A stretch of DNA of 64,000 nt from Phenylobacterium sp. (GTDB lineage: Bacteria > Pseudomonadota > Alphaproteobacteria > Caulobacterales > Caulobacteraceae): positions 248,001 to 312,000 of the forward strand of contig NZ_PNLB01000001.1 in the NCBI RefSeq assembly GCF_013822795.1, read 5' to 3'. The notes under the pieces were generated by a model, which did not search any database, was not told where the DNA came from, and was given only the letters and a program-made list of their open reading frames with translations. A program made the position numbers and the translations under genes. The stretch's first letter is position 1. Each line of letters begins with the position of its first letter. Below, one piece after another: positions 32,937-40,764 of the stretch.

Positions 32937-34814
32937 CTAACCCGCGAGTGCTTCGGCCACGAGGTCAGGATGGGTCATCGCCAGGAAGCGGCCTCCCTCG
33001 CTTACGATCTCGAAATCGGCCCCAGGCAGCAGCTGACGCCAGTAGGTCAGGACCACCTCGGGCTCGTAGAGCACATCCGAAGCGCCAAGCAGGATGCGCC
33101 AGCCACGAGCGCCCTCGAAGGGCGGCGGCTTGCCAGCTCGAGAGATGGCGGCTTGCTCCCGCAGGAAACCCTCCCAGCGGCCGGTGGCGAACATGCGCAC
33201 CGAGCGGAAGAAGTCCGCAACGATCTCAGGATCGCTGCTGGCCTTCTGGTCCGGCGGACTGCCGCGGGTCCACTGGATCATCATCTTGGAGAGCCGTTGG
33301 TGAGTGAGCTGGCCGGCCAGGAATGGCGCCAATACGCGGCCCACGGCTGGATTGCGGACCAGGGCGGTCTTGATGACGCCGAGCGGGCCGACACCGCGGC
33401 CGCTCAGGCGGTACGGCGGGCCGGGGTTGACCAGGACCACCCGTCCGATGGCGTCCGGCAGGGCGTGAGCCAGAGCGACCAGGAACTGGGCGGCGCCGCG
33501 AGAAACGATGTCGACCCGCCGGATCTTCAGGTGTGCAAGCACCTGGGGCACGTCGCCCACGGCCGCGCCGAAGGGGTCAGCGGCGGCCTCATGGTACGGC
33601 AGGGAATCAGACAGGCCGAAACCGGGCCGGTCGATCGAGATTGGTCGGTAGCCGGCCTGGTGGAGGGCGCGCAGCAGTTTCCGCGACACGATCCGGCTGG
33701 TCATCGAGGAATGGAGCACCAGCACCGGCTTGCCGGATGAGGGCCCGTAGTCGGAGAACGCAATCCGGCTGCCGTCCGGACGAAGCACGAAGCGCAGCGG
33801 TTCGGACTGATCCTCTACGTAGCCGACGCCACCGGCGGTGGCGTGGGTGAGCCATGACAAGGCGCGGGCTTCCACCAGCTTGCGCGCCAACTCAGCGCCC
33901 GAAGTGACCTGGAGGAGGGAGAAGGCGGCGTCGAGCTCCTTTTTCACCAGGGCCAGGCTGACGCCCATCAGCTCGGCGGCCTCTTCTCGCGTCGCGCCCT
34001 CGGCCAGCATGCCGGCGATCGCAATCTGACGTTCGCTGAGCCCCCAGACATCGGCCAGCACGCCGCTGGCTGCGCCCTGGCCAGGGAAGACCCCAAAGGC
34101 AAGCGTGGTCAGGCGGGTGACCAAGCCCGGCAGTCGCTGGGCGCCGACGCGCCTCATGGCCTCGGCCAGGGCCTCACGGGCGGTCTGGTAGGAAAGACCC
34201 AGATTCTCGGCCGCCGCCTTGATCGCCCCGGCCCGGATCGTCTCGAGAGCGACGCGGGTTTGCAGGCCATTCAAGCCATAGGCGACACAGGCGTCACGGA
34301 GGGGCGGAGCGTCGCTGTCGAGCGCGGTGGTCAGAACCACTACCGCGCGTGGGTGCGCCGCGGCGGCCTCGTGTATCTGGCGCGGCACTCGCCAGGTGGT
34401 GACGCGGTCGGCCGGCGCATAGGCGACAAGGCAGGTGGCGGGTTCGTCGTCGCGTTCGATGCAGACCCAAGCCGGGTCCGCGCCCGCAGCGAAATCGGCC
34501 AAACGGAGCTTGTCCACCAGGTGTTCAAAGCCGCCGTCCTCGAAGGCGGGGGTGGCCGCGCAACGGTGTCCCCGGGAATCATACACCGCCGCCGCGACGG
34601 TGCGCGCATCGATGATCGGAAGGCCCACGACGTCCAGATGACCGAAGACTGGGGCGGCGACCTCGCGGGCCCAGGAAGGCGATGTCTCGTCCGCCAGCGC
34701 CTGTTCGAGCTCGTCGACCCAAACGCCCAGAGTGCGGCCGAGGGCATGCGCCTCCAGCGGCAAAATCCTGCCTGACTCCAAAGCCAACTGTCGCCCCCCA
34801 CGCGAACCCTGCAA
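32937..34814 (-). CDS. LuxR-type HTH regulator fused to an alpha/beta hydrolase
   Basis: 625-residue two-part protein. The first 340 residues are regulator-like: a sensor region (about 20-150) and two helical DNA-binding-like segments, AAENLGLSYQTAREALAEAM and the LuxR-type WGLSERQIAIAGMLAEGATREEAAEL...SLALVKKEL. Residues about 350-625 form an alpha/beta hydrolase fold: GKPVLVLHSSMTSRIVS, ISIDRPGFGLSD, a nucleophile elbow IVSRGAAQ (first Gly of GxSxG missing), VLVNPGPPYR, and an acidic ASDVLYEPE. At the catalytic-His position the sequence reads EGGRFLAMTHP, with Arg609 where GGH is usual; His615 follows. The hydrolase may therefore be a ligand sensor or weak enzyme. Similar fusions with LuxR domains are known. 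Confidence 0.8.
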   Translation of the reverse strand: MQGSRGGRQLALESGRILPLEAHALGRTLGVWVDELEQALADETSPSWAREVAAPVFGHLDVVGLPIIDARTVAAAVYDSRGHRCAATPAFEDGGFEHLVDKLRLADFAAGADPAWVCIERDDEPATCLVAYAPADRVTTWRVPRQIHEAAAAHPRAVVVLTTALDSDAPPLRDACVAYGLNGLQTRVALETIRAGAIKAAAENLGLSYQTAREALAEAMRRVGAQRLPGLVTRLTTLAFGVFPGQGAASGVLADVWGLSERQIAIAGMLAEGATREEAAELMGVSLALVKKELDAAFSLLQVTSGAELARKLVEARALSWLTHATAGGVGYVEDQSEPLRFVLRPDGSRIAFSDYGPSSGKPVLVLHSSMTSRIVSRKLLRALHQAGYRPISIDRPGFGLSDSLPYHEAAADPFGAAVGDVPQVLAHLKIRRVDIVSRGAAQFLVALAHALPDAIGRVVLVNPGPPYRLSGRGVGPLGVIKTALVRNPAVGRVLAPFLAGQLTHQRLSKMMIQWTRGSPPDQKASSDPEIVADFFRSVRMFATGRWEGFLREQAAISRAGKPPPFEGARGWRILLGASDVLYEPEVVLTYWRQLLPGADFEIVSEGGRFLAMTHPDLVAEALAG

Positions 34815-34964
34815 GGCCGTTCGCCGGAGGCGCGAAGCGCCCCCAAAGAGGACCCTACAAACGGATATTGCGGCTCAGGCCGCGATTTTGACAACTTGGC
34901 CCGAAGGCCTGCCACCGCGGATCGCGACAGCACGAGGGGGTTTCAGGCTACACGGGGGGAGTTA

Positions 34965-35987
34965 ATGACGAATTTCAAAAATCGATTCATCGGCCTGCTG
35001 GCCACCACGGCGGTGGTCACTGGCGTGACCGCGACTGGCGCGGCTGCAGCGGAAGAAGACACTCTGGCCTGGAGTTCGGCGTACGCGGGGGTGGGCGTCT
35101 GCCAGGTCGGCGTGACCTGCGGACAGCCGAACGGCGTCAATTGGGTCGCGCGGCGACAGGTTTCCGACAGCGACGTGCTCACTTACTCGACCACCGTCGG
35201 GCCGCAGGACTACCTCGGCGTCACGAACGGCGGCTACTTCGGCAATGCGTGGGCCTCCGCCGAAGCCGGCCAAGGGCTGCTGGCGCTGCCGGAGTTGCAC
35301 GCCTACGCCGAGAGCCGGTCAATCGGACTTGGGTACATGAGCAATCCCTTCATCGGGGTCGACGTGGCCCTGGTGCAAGCGGTGCAGGCCTACACCAACA
35401 CCTCTGGACGCGATCTCATCATCCCGCTGAGCGCCTTTCAGGGCGTGGTGGATTTCGGCATGAGCGGCGCCCCCGGCACTGTGTCGGCGGGGATTGCGGT
35501 CCTGACTGATGTGATCGCGCGCGACCCTGCCGTCGCGAGTCTGTGGTCGGCGGCGGGCGGAATTGGCCACTTCGGCGAGTTCTCCGCTGGTTGCGGCACG
35601 GCCGGCGCACTGGCCTTCGGCCAGTCGGGCGCGATGAACTTCAATCCTGGCCCTCAGACCCAGTATCTGAACGTCGCGGCCAGCTCCTGCGGCGGCGACT
35701 CCTTCACCCTGGCGGCTGACGAGACATTCTATGTCTGGGCCCGCCTCGGGGTATCGCACAGCGCTCAGGGCGCGACCGACGCGTCCCATACTTTCAACGT
35801 GTCCATCGCTCCCGTCTACCAGGACGAAGTCGAGCAGAACCTCGCTCCGGCCCTCAGACTCGCCAGCGGCGCTAACCTGGACATCCCGATCTCACCCGTT
35901 CCTGAGCCAAGTACGTGGGCGCTGATGATCACCGGCTTCGGTGCAGCCGGCGCGGCCCTGCGCCGTCGAAAGAGCTTCGCGGTCTGA
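34965..35987 (+). CDS. PEPxxWA-CTERM exported protein of unknown function
   Basis: 340-residue secreted protein. ATG at 34965 follows GGGGGGAG and opens signal peptide MTNFKNRFIGLLATTAVVTG (cut near AAA-AEE). The mature region is rich in Gly, Ala and Ser with a few Cys residues (GVCQVGVTCGQ, SAGCGTAG, SSCGGDS) that may form disulfides. It ends with the sorting signal VPEPSTWALMITGFGAAGAA and Arg cluster LRRRK. Unlike the other two PEP-CTERM proteins here it has no recognisable jelly-roll motif. It is followed by a composite hairpin terminator. Confidence 0.85.
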   Translation: MTNFKNRFIGLLATTAVVTGVTATGAAAAEEDTLAWSSAYAGVGVCQVGVTCGQPNGVNWVARRQVSDSDVLTYSTTVGPQDYLGVTNGGYFGNAWASAEAGQGLLALPELHAYAESRSIGLGYMSNPFIGVDVALVQAVQAYTNTSGRDLIIPLSAFQGVVDFGMSGAPGTVSAGIAVLTDVIARDPAVASLWSAAGGIGHFGEFSAGCGTAGALAFGQSGAMNFNPGPQTQYLNVAASSCGGDSFTLAADETFYVWARLGVSHSAQGATDASHTFNVSIAPVYQDEVEQNLAPALRLASGANLDIPISPVPEPSTWALMITGFGAAGAALRRRKSFAV

Positions 35988-35998
35988 GCAAAGCGGAC

Positions 35999-36033
35999 GC
36001 CTCCGCAAGGTCCGGTCAACGGATCGCGGAGGC
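35999..36033. terminator. Hairpin terminator between convergent genes
   Basis: Outer stem GCCTCCGC (35999-36006) pairs with GCGGAGGC (36026-36033), and an inner TCCG/CGGA stem (36011-36014 with 36020-36023) lies in the loop. It lies between the convergent PEP-CTERM and globin genes, so it can serve both; no long T-tract follows. Confidence 0.6.
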
Positions 36034-36041
36034 TACCAAGC

Positions 36042-36530
36042 CTAGCTCAGTGGTTCGCCACGCTGGAAGGCGGCGACGCGGGGGGCGTGGTAGGCGCTGA
36101 CCACGTCGTTGCGCGGGGTGGCCTGGACGTAGACGTCGATCTCGGCGAGCAGGGCGTCCCAGGCCTGGGCCAACGGCGGGGTGAAGGCTGGGCCGAGCAC
36201 CTCGCGGACGGCGTCGCGGACCACGGTGAAGAAGGTGGCGAACACGTCGCGCGGGACGTCGTAGCCCTCGTGGGTGATGATCTCGGTCTCGATCATGTGG
36301 TCGGCGTAGCGGCGCTCGCCGATGAAATCGAGGATCGCGGCGAAGGTGCGCGACAGCATCTCGCCCTTGATGGCGCCCGTGGTGTCGCGCCAGAAGTAGG
36401 GCTCCATGTGCGGCTGGAGCTCGAACAGCCGCTTGTAGACGATGGGCGTCGGGTCTTCGCAGAGCTCGGCCAGCTGTTCCAGGCTGGCCTCGATTTCCGC
36501 GGCGCGCGCAAAGGCAGGGGCTTTCGACAT
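36042..36530 (-). CDS. Globin-like protein
   Basis: 162-residue all-helical protein of the globin fold. The ATG at 36530 follows a GGGAGAAAC ribosome site. Features: DPTPIVYKRLFELQPHMEPYFWRD (helices B to D, with Phe near CD1), then GEMLSRTFAAILDFIGERRYADHMIETEI, in which a His can serve as proximal or distal ligand, and the C-terminal helices VFATFFTVVRDAVREVLG and WDALLAEIDVYV. Heme binding is likely but not certain. It is divergent from a LysR-type regulator, and a perfect LysR box lies 87 bases upstream of its start, so it is probably controlled by it. Confidence 0.78.
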   Translation of the reverse strand: MSKAPAFARAAEIEASLEQLAELCEDPTPIVYKRLFELQPHMEPYFWRDTTGAIKGEMLSRTFAAILDFIGERRYADHMIETEIITHEGYDVPRDVFATFFTVVRDAVREVLGPAFTPPLAQAWDALLAEIDVYVQATPRNDVVSAYHAPRVAAFQRGEPLS

Positions 36531-36616
36531 CTGTTTCTCCCGTGGGTCTCTGAGGACCTTGGCGAGGAGCCTAGACCGGTCGCGGGCGGCTCGAAACGGA
36601 TGATCTTGGAATTCAC

Positions 36617-36637
36617 GACATAACCAGGTGTTATGTC
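36617..36637. promoter_or_regulatory. LysR-type operator (T-N11-A box)
   Basis: GACATAAC-CAGGT-GTTATGTC, a perfect eight-base inverted repeat with a five-base spacer. It contains ATAAC-N5-GTTAT, the classic LysR box. It sits between the globin (minus) and LysR (plus) genes. It also overlaps the first in-frame ATG (36633) of the LysR gene, which argues for the ATG at 36642. Confidence 0.75.
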
Positions 36638-36641
36638 CGTG

Positions 36642-37610
36642 ATGGCCGAACATGCGAAAACGAAGGGTGCCGGCGCGGCGCGGCGGCAGGTCGCCCAGAC
36701 CCTGCGGCAGACCAACCTCGACCTGCTGCCGATCCTGCTGTCGCTGCTGCGGACCCGCAGCGTGACGGCCAGCGCCCGCGAGCTGGGCATCAGCCAGCCG
36801 GCGGTCAGCAAGGCGTTGCGCCAGTTGCGCGAGGCGTTCGCCGACGACCTGATCGTCTCCCGCGGGCGGGAGGCCAAGCTCACCGAGCGCGGGCAGGCGA
36901 TCCTGGGACCGCTGGGGGCGATCCTCTGGGACCTGGAGCTGCTGTATGAGCCGCCGCGGGCGTTCGAGCCGAAGAGCGAGGCGCTGCGCATCGTCATCCG
37001 CACCGCCGACTATGTGACCGTGCTGCTGGCCCCGCAGCTGGCGAGGCTGTGCGCCCAGGAGGCGCCGCGGGTCGACCTGCGGTTCCTGGAACAGACTCCG
37101 GGCGAGACCGAGGACCGCGACCAGATCGACTTCTTCATCGTGCCGCGCCCAGTCGGGCGGACCTTCGGCAAGCGGATGGAGCGGATGGCGCTGTGGCGTG
37201 ACGAGATGGTCTGCATCGCTGCGCGCCGCGACGCGCGGTGGGGCGAGGTGATCACCCCTGCCGAGTTTCGCGCCGCGCGACAGGTGGTCTACCAGGTCGG
37301 CGAGCGTAGCGCCCTGGCGCGGGCCGGGCTGATCCAGCCGACCTCGGTGCTGGAGGTCGCGCCGGTCTGCGAGGTGCCGAACTTCCTGGTGATGGGAGCG
37401 ATCGTCGAAGAGGCTGAAGGTCTGGCGCTCGTGCCCCGCAAGCTGGCCCAGGAGCTGGCCCGCTCACGCGACATCCGGCTGCTGGAGATCGAGTTTCCTG
37501 ACCGGCGGCTGGACATCGACGCCTTCTGGAGCCAGGCGGCGGGGGCGCGGCGCGGTCACGCTTGGTTCCAGGGGCTGCTGGCCCGCGCCGCCGCGCAGCT
37601 GCCGGCCTAG
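36642..37610 (+). CDS. LysR-family transcriptional regulator
   Basis: 322-residue regulator. The N-terminal winged helix-turn-helix is at about residues 25-85: NLDLLPILLSLLRTRSVTAS, then ARELGISQPAVSKALRQLRE and LIVSRGREAKLTERG. The effector domain follows from about residue 105 (LRIVIRTADYVTVLLAPQLA), ending in a C-terminal helix (WFQGLLARAAAQLPA). It resembles NodD/LinR-like members with an extended N-terminus. ATG 36642 is preferred to 36633, which is inside the operator. The likely target is the divergent globin gene and itself. The co-inducer is unknown. Confidence 0.93.
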   Translation: MAEHAKTKGAGAARRQVAQTLRQTNLDLLPILLSLLRTRSVTASARELGISQPAVSKALRQLREAFADDLIVSRGREAKLTERGQAILGPLGAILWDLELLYEPPRAFEPKSEALRIVIRTADYVTVLLAPQLARLCAQEAPRVDLRFLEQTPGETEDRDQIDFFIVPRPVGRTFGKRMERMALWRDEMVCIAARRDARWGEVITPAEFRAARQVVYQVGERSALARAGLIQPTSVLEVAPVCEVPNFLVMGAIVEEAEGLALVPRKLAQELARSRDIRLLEIEFPDRRLDIDAFWSQAAGARRGHAWFQGLLARAAAQLPA

Positions 37611-37618
37611 GGGCGGGA

Positions 37619-37646
37619 GGCGACCAAGGCGGAGGCCCTGGTCGCC
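37619..37646. terminator. Bidirectional hairpin between convergent lysR-type and lipoprotein genes
   Basis: GGCGACCAAGGC (37619-37630) pairs with GCCCTGGTCGCC (37635-37646) with one mismatch and a four-base loop. It begins nine bases after the LysR stop and ends ten bases before the lipoprotein stop, a position that fits termination of both genes. Confidence 0.65.
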
Positions 37647-37656
37647 GGTTCGCGCC

Positions 37657-37899
37657 CTACTTGGAGGGGCTGGTGTCCGGAGTGTTGGCCGTCGTCGCGC
37701 CGCCGTCGGCGTTGCCGGCCTGTTGTTCGATAGCATCGGCCTGGGCGTTGAGTTGCTTTTCGGCCGCTTCGTTGTGGGTGGCGGCGGCCTGCGCTTCGAG
37801 GGCGTCGGCCTGCTTCTCAGCCACCTTGTCCTGGGGGCTGTTGCAGGCGGTAAGCATCAGCGCCGCGGCGCCGGCCGTAATGAGCATCAGGTTTCGCAC
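37657..37899 (-). CDS. Small Ala/Gln-rich lipoprotein
   Basis: 80-residue lipoprotein. The likely start is GTG at 37899, five bases after GAGGTAA; the frame is open upstream but without a ribosome site. Signal MRNLMLITAGAAALMLTAC has the lipobox LTAC, so the mature protein begins with lipidated Cys. The rest is a charged helix (EKQADALEAQAAATHNEAAE, AEKQLNAQADAIEQQA) resembling a short coiled coil, then a Thr/Ser tail. Function unknown; similar tiny lipoproteins are common in alphaproteobacteria. Confidence 0.75.
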   Translation of the reverse strand: MRNLMLITAGAAALMLTACNSPQDKVAEKQADALEAQAAATHNEAAEKQLNAQADAIEQQAGNADGGATTANTPDTSPSK

Positions 37900-37986
37900 G
37901 GGGTTACCTCTCGATTTCGTTACCTGAGTGATAGCGCCGGGCTGGCGCAAAGGTTCACTCGAACGTGAGCGGCGCCCCCCGTGGGC

Positions 37987-38466
37987 CTAGAGCTTTCGGC
38001 CGAGGTGCTTCTCAACTTGGCGGCGTTCCCACGCCCCGTCGAGGAACGGCACGAAGGAGAATACGCTGGCGCCGTGGGCCAGGAGGCCTAGGCCCCAACC
38101 GAGCGCCGGCCAGACGAACCACAGGTACTGCGGGTAGCCCATCAGGTTGATGACGGCGAGGATCGGGATGACGATCAGGTACTGGGTCAGGTGGACGTAG
38201 AACGCCTTGACCTTGCGCACGTGGGCGAGGGCCAGGGCTTCATCGGGCCGGACGTCTTGCATGATATCGGGGCGGGTCGTGTCCATGGACGGCTCCTTCA
38301 AGCGGTCGAGGTCTGTTTCAAAGACCGCCGCGAGGGCGTTCATGGTCTCGAGGCTGCCGGGCTGGCCGCGCTCGAGCCGCTGAACGGTGCGGACGCTGAG
38401 GCCCGATACTTCTGCGAGCTGTTCCTGGGACCAGCCTTTTTGCAGTCGCAGCTTCTGGATCAGCAT
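37987..38466 (-). CDS. Helix-turn-helix regulator with 2TM domain
   Basis: 159-residue protein. Start at 38466 gives an N-terminal HTH_3 domain (MLIQKLRLQKGWSQEQLAEV, SGLSVRTVQRLERGQPGS), residues 1-60. The C-terminal half is a 2TM domain: AFYVHLTQYLIVIPILAVIN, LWFVWPALGWGLGLLAHGAS, and the closing WERRQVEKHLGRKL, which is characteristic of that domain. It is likely a membrane-tethered regulator. It is divergent from the ParA-type gene with 219 bases between, and could control it. Confidence 0.88.
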   Translation of the reverse strand: MLIQKLRLQKGWSQEQLAEVSGLSVRTVQRLERGQPGSLETMNALAAVFETDLDRLKEPSMDTTRPDIMQDVRPDEALALAHVRKVKAFYVHLTQYLIVIPILAVINLMGYPQYLWFVWPALGWGLGLLAHGASVFSFVPFLDGAWERRQVEKHLGRKL

Positions 38467-38685
38467 GTCCAAAGTCCTCGTCGGAGATCGCCCCGACCGT
38501 GAAGGATGAAGGCCTGTCGGCTCCACGTCAGCAACCCGCCAGCCGCCCGCCAGCAACGCGACGGCAGGGCGACAGGACCCCGACAGACTAGGCCGAGCAA
38601 GCCGCCGCGCCAACTTGTCGCGACCCTGGACAAGGCCGCGGCGGCGGGTCAGACGTTGACCGGGGCGCAGAGCGTTTCGCACGAG

Positions 38686-39360
38686 GTGAGTTTGAAGACG
38701 TTGGCGGTCATCGCCCTGAAGGGGGGCTCGGGGAAGACCACGGTGGCGACCCACCTGGCGCTGGCCGCGCACCTGCGGGGGACGCAGGCGCTGCTGGTCG
38801 ACACTGATCCGCAGAACTCGGCGCGCGACATCCTGGAGACGCGCGAAGGCGGCGGCCCGGAGGTGGTGAGCGCCACCGCGCGCAACGTGCTGGCCGCGCA
38901 GTTCGGGGCGCTGTCACAGGGCAAGGAGCTGCTGATCATCGACACCGCGGCCGGCGCCGTGGAATCGGTCGGCGAGGCGGTGGTGCTGGCCGACTTCGCG
39001 CTGATGGTGGTGCGCCCGACCCTGATCGACCTGTCGGGGCTGGCGCGGACGCTGAGCCTGGTGCGCAAGATCGGCAAGCCGTCGGCGGTGGTGATGAACC
39101 AGGCCCCGGTGGCGCGCGGCAACATCGAGGCGCCGCTGGTCAAGCGGGCGATGAAGGGACTGGACTACATGCGCGCCGACGTCGCCCCGGCGATCCTGCG
39201 CTCGCGCTCGATCTATCAGACGGCGCTGGAGCGGGGCCGTTCGGCCGAGGAGTCGCCCGACCGCGCCGCGGCGGGTGAGATCGCCGCGCTGTGGGACTTC
39301 GTCGACGGCCGGCTGCGCGCCCTGCCGGCGGCGCAGGTCAGGGACGGGCTCAGCGCCTGA
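38686..39360 (+). CDS. Orphan ParA/MinD-family ATPase
   Basis: About 224 residues. The start is not certain: GTG at 38686, or TTG at 38692 which has GAGGTGAG directly before it. The deviant Walker A motif is intact: LKGGSGKTTVATHLAL near residue 12, with the signature Lys; Walker A' TDPQNSAR, and Walker B LLIIDTAAGAVES follow. No ParB-like gene or parS-like site is adjacent, so it is probably a protein-positioning or plasmid-derived ParA rather than a chromosome segregation one. The frame upstream to 38506 is open but unlike coding sequence. It overlaps the convergent methyltransferase gene by 11 bases at their 3' ends. Confidence 0.85.
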   Translation: MSLKTLAVIALKGGSGKTTVATHLALAAHLRGTQALLVDTDPQNSARDILETREGGGPEVVSATARNVLAAQFGALSQGKELLIIDTAAGAVESVGEAVVLADFALMVVRPTLIDLSGLARTLSLVRKIGKPSAVVMNQAPVARGNIEAPLVKRAMKGLDYMRADVAPAILRSRSIYQTALERGRSAEESPDRAAAGEIAALWDFVDGRLRALPAAQVRDGLSA

Positions 39361-40090
39361 CCGCGCGCAGCAGGAATCGCGAATAGGTGAAGCGCAGCGG
39401 GCCGCCCTGGCGATGCAGCCCGAGCAGCGTTTGCGCGTGGGTCTCGACATCGAAGCCTTCGATCACCCAGGGGATGGCGGTCAGGAAGTAGGCCAGGGCC
39501 CCGACGTCGGCGAAGGTCACCGGGCCGCGCCAGGCCTGCGCCAGTTCGACCTCGCAGCCGAGCTCGGTGAAAGCCTTGGCGGCGGCCTCGAGCGTGTTGC
39601 CTGGATAGGCGAGCTGCGCGCCGAACGCGGCGGCCAGGTCGCCCAGATTGTCGCCGCCGACCTGCTGGGTCAGGAACACGCCGCCGGGTTTCAGGACCCG
39701 GCGCATCTCGGCCGGGCGAAAGCCCCCGTGGCGGTTGAGGATCAGGTCGAAAGCGGCGCCTTCGAACGGCATGCCCGAGGCGGTGTTGGCCCGGTGGACC
39801 TGGACGCCCAACGGCTCCAGCCGTGCGCGGGCGACCGGCAGGTTGGGCGCATAGCCCTCGACCGCCGTGGCGCGGCCGGGGAACGGGGCGAAGGACGAAA
39901 ACACCTCGCCGCCGCCGGTGGCGATGTCGAGGATGTCGTGGGACCGGGCGACCGCGGCGCGGGCGAGGTCCGGATAGGACCACGGCGGATCGGCTTCGAT
40001 CATGCGGCCGTCGAGATAAGAGAAGTCCCAGCCGGCGAACGGCGCGGCGGCGTCGCGCTTCCACTGTTCGATGAGGGCGTCGGAGGTCAT
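39350..40090 (-). CDS. SAM-dependent methyltransferase
   Basis: 246-residue class I methyltransferase. ATG at 40090 (MTSDALIEQWKRDAAAPFAG). The SAM-binding motif I is DILDIATGGGEVFSSF (about residues 50-65); then AVEGYAPNLPVARARL, FDLILNRHGGFRPAEM and VLKPGGVFLTQQVGG are the later Rossmann motifs. The N-terminal WKRDAAAPFAGWDFSYLDGR is seen in methyltransferases similar to tRNA/rRNA or small-molecule enzymes of the methyltransferase-11 type. Substrate unknown. Its stop codon is inside the ParA gene end, and its start is 110 bases from the divergent sigma factor. Confidence 0.88.
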   Translation of the reverse strand: MTSDALIEQWKRDAAAPFAGWDFSYLDGRMIEADPPWSYPDLARAAVARSHDILDIATGGGEVFSSFAPFPGRATAVEGYAPNLPVARARLEPLGVQVHRANTASGMPFEGAAFDLILNRHGGFRPAEMRRVLKPGGVFLTQQVGGDNLGDLAAAFGAQLAYPGNTLEAAAKAFTELGCEVELAQAWRGPVTFADVGALAYFLTAIPWVIEGFDVETHAQTLLGLHRQGGPLRFTYSRFLLRAVRR

Positions 40091-40200
40091 GGCGAGCACT
40101 GTGCTGGGGGTGGCGCTGCGGCGCAACGGCCCCGCTCGGGCTTTGTTTTTCCAAGCTTCAGCATGTATGCCGGTCGCGCCCGGGGAGGGGCGCGTGCACG

Positions 40201-40764
40201 ATGTCGCGGATGCTGCGGGCATTCCTGGAGAACGAGAGCGGCATCCGGCGCTTCCTGTCGCGGCTGGTGCGCCGGCCGCAGGACGTGGACGACCTGACCC
40301 AGGAAACCTTCCTGCGGGCCTATGCGGCCGAGGGCGATCAAGACGTCGCCGCGCCGCGCGCCTACCTCTATCGCGTGGCCAAGAACCTGGCGCTCAACGA
40401 GAAGGTACGGCACGCCAACACCCGCACCTCGTCGCTGGAGGACGAGGCGCAGCCGCCGCAGGACGTGCAGGCGCCGTCGGGCGAGGCCCACGTTTATGGC
40501 CGCCAGAAGCTGGAGCTGTTCGCTGAGGCGGTCGACACGCTGCCGCCGCAGTGCCGCGAGGTGTTCCTGCTGCGCAAGGTGCATGGGCTGTCGCAGAAGG
40601 AGGTGGCGCGCCGGCTCGGGGTCTCGGAGGGGACGGTGGAGAAGCACGTCGCCGCGGGGCTCGTGAAGTGCGCGCAGTACCTGCGCCAGCGGGGCTATGA
40701 TGCGGGACGGGTCAAGGCCCCCGAAGCGGCGCGGGCCCAGGCAAGGAGCGGCCGCGATGTCTGA
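40201..40764 (+). CDS. ECF sigma factor (FecI-type)
   Basis: 187-residue extracytoplasmic-function sigma factor. Region 2: FLSRLVRRPQDVDDLTQETF and AYLYRVAKNLALNEKVRHAN; region 4: LPPQCREVFLLRKVHGLSQKEVARRLGVSEG and TVEKHVAAGLVKCAQYL. The next genes are FecR and a TonB-dependent receptor with an STN domain, making a complete cell-surface signalling cascade in which substrate binding at the outer membrane frees this sigma factor. The end overlaps the FecR start by eight bases. Its own target promoters cannot be identified from one window. Confidence 0.95.
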   Translation: MSRMLRAFLENESGIRRFLSRLVRRPQDVDDLTQETFLRAYAAEGDQDVAAPRAYLYRVAKNLALNEKVRHANTRTSSLEDEAQPPQDVQAPSGEAHVYGRQKLELFAEAVDTLPPQCREVFLLRKVHGLSQKEVARRLGVSEGTVEKHVAAGLVKCAQYLRQRGYDAGRVKAPEAARAQARSGRDV

